DNA of 14,478 nucleotides from Methylovirgula sp. (GTDB lineage Bacteria > Pseudomonadota > Alphaproteobacteria > Rhizobiales > Beijerinckiaceae), in NCBI GenBank assembly GCA_030040215.1, contig JASHUD010000013.1, positions 1 through 14,478 of the forward strand. The letters run 5' to 3'. A program made the position numbers and the translations under genes. How positions within the stretch are numbered: the first letter of the stretch is position 1; the number at the start of each line of letters is the position of its first letter. Below are positions 13,958-14,478 of this stretch, in pieces. A model generated the notes under the pieces. That model worked only from the letters and a program-made list of their open reading frames with translations, made no database searches and was not told the DNA's origin.

Positions 13958-14478
13958 TTGGCACTGTTTCGTCTCGGACCGACGAACGACATTGCAAACT
14001 TCGTGCGCGGCGAAGGCGTCTATCTGCGTCCACCCGAGATGCGCGATTATGAAGCCTGGGCCGAATTGCGCGAGCACAGCCGCGCGTTCCTCACGCCGTG
14101 GGAGCCGACTTGGCCGGGGGACGACTTGACCCGTGTCGCCTTCCGCCGCAGGCTGCGCCGGCATGCGCAGGAGATCGCGGAAGACCAAGCCTATCCTTTT
14201 CTCATCTTCCGCGAGAACGACGATGCGCTGGTCGGCGGCTTGACGCTCGGCCAGATCAAGCGCGGCGTCGCGCAGGCGGCGACGCTCGGCTACTGGATGG
14301 GCCTGCCTTTCGCCGGAAAGGGCCTGATGTCGCGGTCGGTGCGCGCCACGGCGGGATTTGCCTTCACGAGCTTGCGGCTGCATCGGATCGAAGCGGCGTG
14401 CTTGCCCCACAACGAAGCTTCGATAAAACTACTGGAGCGCAATGGGTTCAAAAGGGAAGGGATCGCCCGGGCCTATCT
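13958..14478 (+). CDS. GNAT N-acetyltransferase, RimJ/RimL type, cut by window edge
   Basis: The first 173 residues of a GNAT acetyltransferase, open to the end of the window. It begins with a short segment, then 'VYLRPPEMRDYEAWAELREHS', the usual first strand and helix of RimJ/RimL proteins. Later come 'ALVGGLTLG', 'ATLGYWMGLPFAGKGLMSRSVRA' (acetyl-CoA pyrophosphate loop) and 'LHRIEAACLPHNEASIKLLERNGFKREG'. RimJ/RimL enzymes acetylate the N-terminal residue of ribosomal proteins S5 or L7/L12, but many relatives act on other targets, so the substrate is open. The start is TTG 13958, with GGGAGGG 7 nt upstream; a later in-frame ATG at 14039 would cut the fold. It follows the M16 peptidase gene closely and probably shares its transcript. 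A few C-terminal residues are missing. Confidence 0.88.
   Translation, partial: MALFRLGPTNDIANFVRGEGVYLRPPEMRDYEAWAELREHSRAFLTPWEPTWPGDDLTRVAFRRRLRRHAQEIAEDQAYPFLIFRENDDALVGGLTLGQIKRGVAQAATLGYWMGLPFAGKGLMSRSVRATAGFAFTSLRLHRIEAACLPHNEASIKLLERNGFKREGIARAY

Noticed and set aside
1..14478. CRISPR arrays, tRNA or rRNA genes, insertion sequences, phage genes
   Set aside because: I found no spaced repeats of CRISPR type, no tRNA-like cloverleaf with conserved T-loop, and no transposase or integrase motifs in any frame.

Overview
The window looks like chromosome from an alphaproteobacterium of the order Hyphomicrobiales (Rhizobiales). The evidence is high GC, the gene order of the aa3 cytochrome oxidase operon, and family choices typical of that group: an IalB family protein, DgcA, a DUF983 gene between ctaE and surf1, and thrC followed by an M16 peptidase. 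The genus cannot be fixed from this sequence alone.

Left part (1-1811): the 3' end of a cobalamin-pathway gene (cobD/cobC type, threonine-phosphate decarboxylase) enters from the left edge. It is followed by a two-gene toxin-antitoxin module (Phd/YefM-like antitoxin, PemK/MazF-like toxin) with a well-formed promoter carrying direct repeats. Next comes a stand-alone XRE-cupin regulator. A folded palindromic repeat element fills the gap between this regulator and the convergent gene that follows.

Minus-strand block (1820-4252): three genes read leftwards. They are an IalB-family secreted protein, an unrecognised lipoprotein with a natural histidine run near its C-terminus, and an enolase-superfamily racemase of the DgcA/dipeptide-epimerase type. 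The last two are 18 bp apart and probably form one unit. A 353-bp gap (4253-4605) separates ialB from the divergent oxidase operon.

Oxidase operon (4606-11118, plus strand): ctaC, ctaD, ctaB, coxF (small), ctaG, ctaE, a DUF983 zinc-ribbon membrane protein and surf1. It encodes the three core subunits of an A1-type aa3 cytochrome c oxidase, the enzyme that farnesylates haem, a CuB chaperone and the Surf1 haem a3 assembly factor. All canonical metal-binding residues that I checked in subunits I and II are present, so the oxidase should be functional. Haem A synthase (ctaA) and a Sco protein are not in the window.

Right part (11268 to the end, plus strand): thrC (threonine synthase) overlaps an M16 zinc peptidase by ATGA, followed by a RimJ/RimL-type N-acetyltransferase cut by the window edge. 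Three genes in the right half (surf1, thrC, the acetyltransferase) appear to use TTG starts. I see no clear new multi-gene system. The most worthwhile leads are the branched repeat at 1695-1810, the toxin-antitoxin module with its operator-like repeats, and the His-tailed lipoprotein linked to dgcA.
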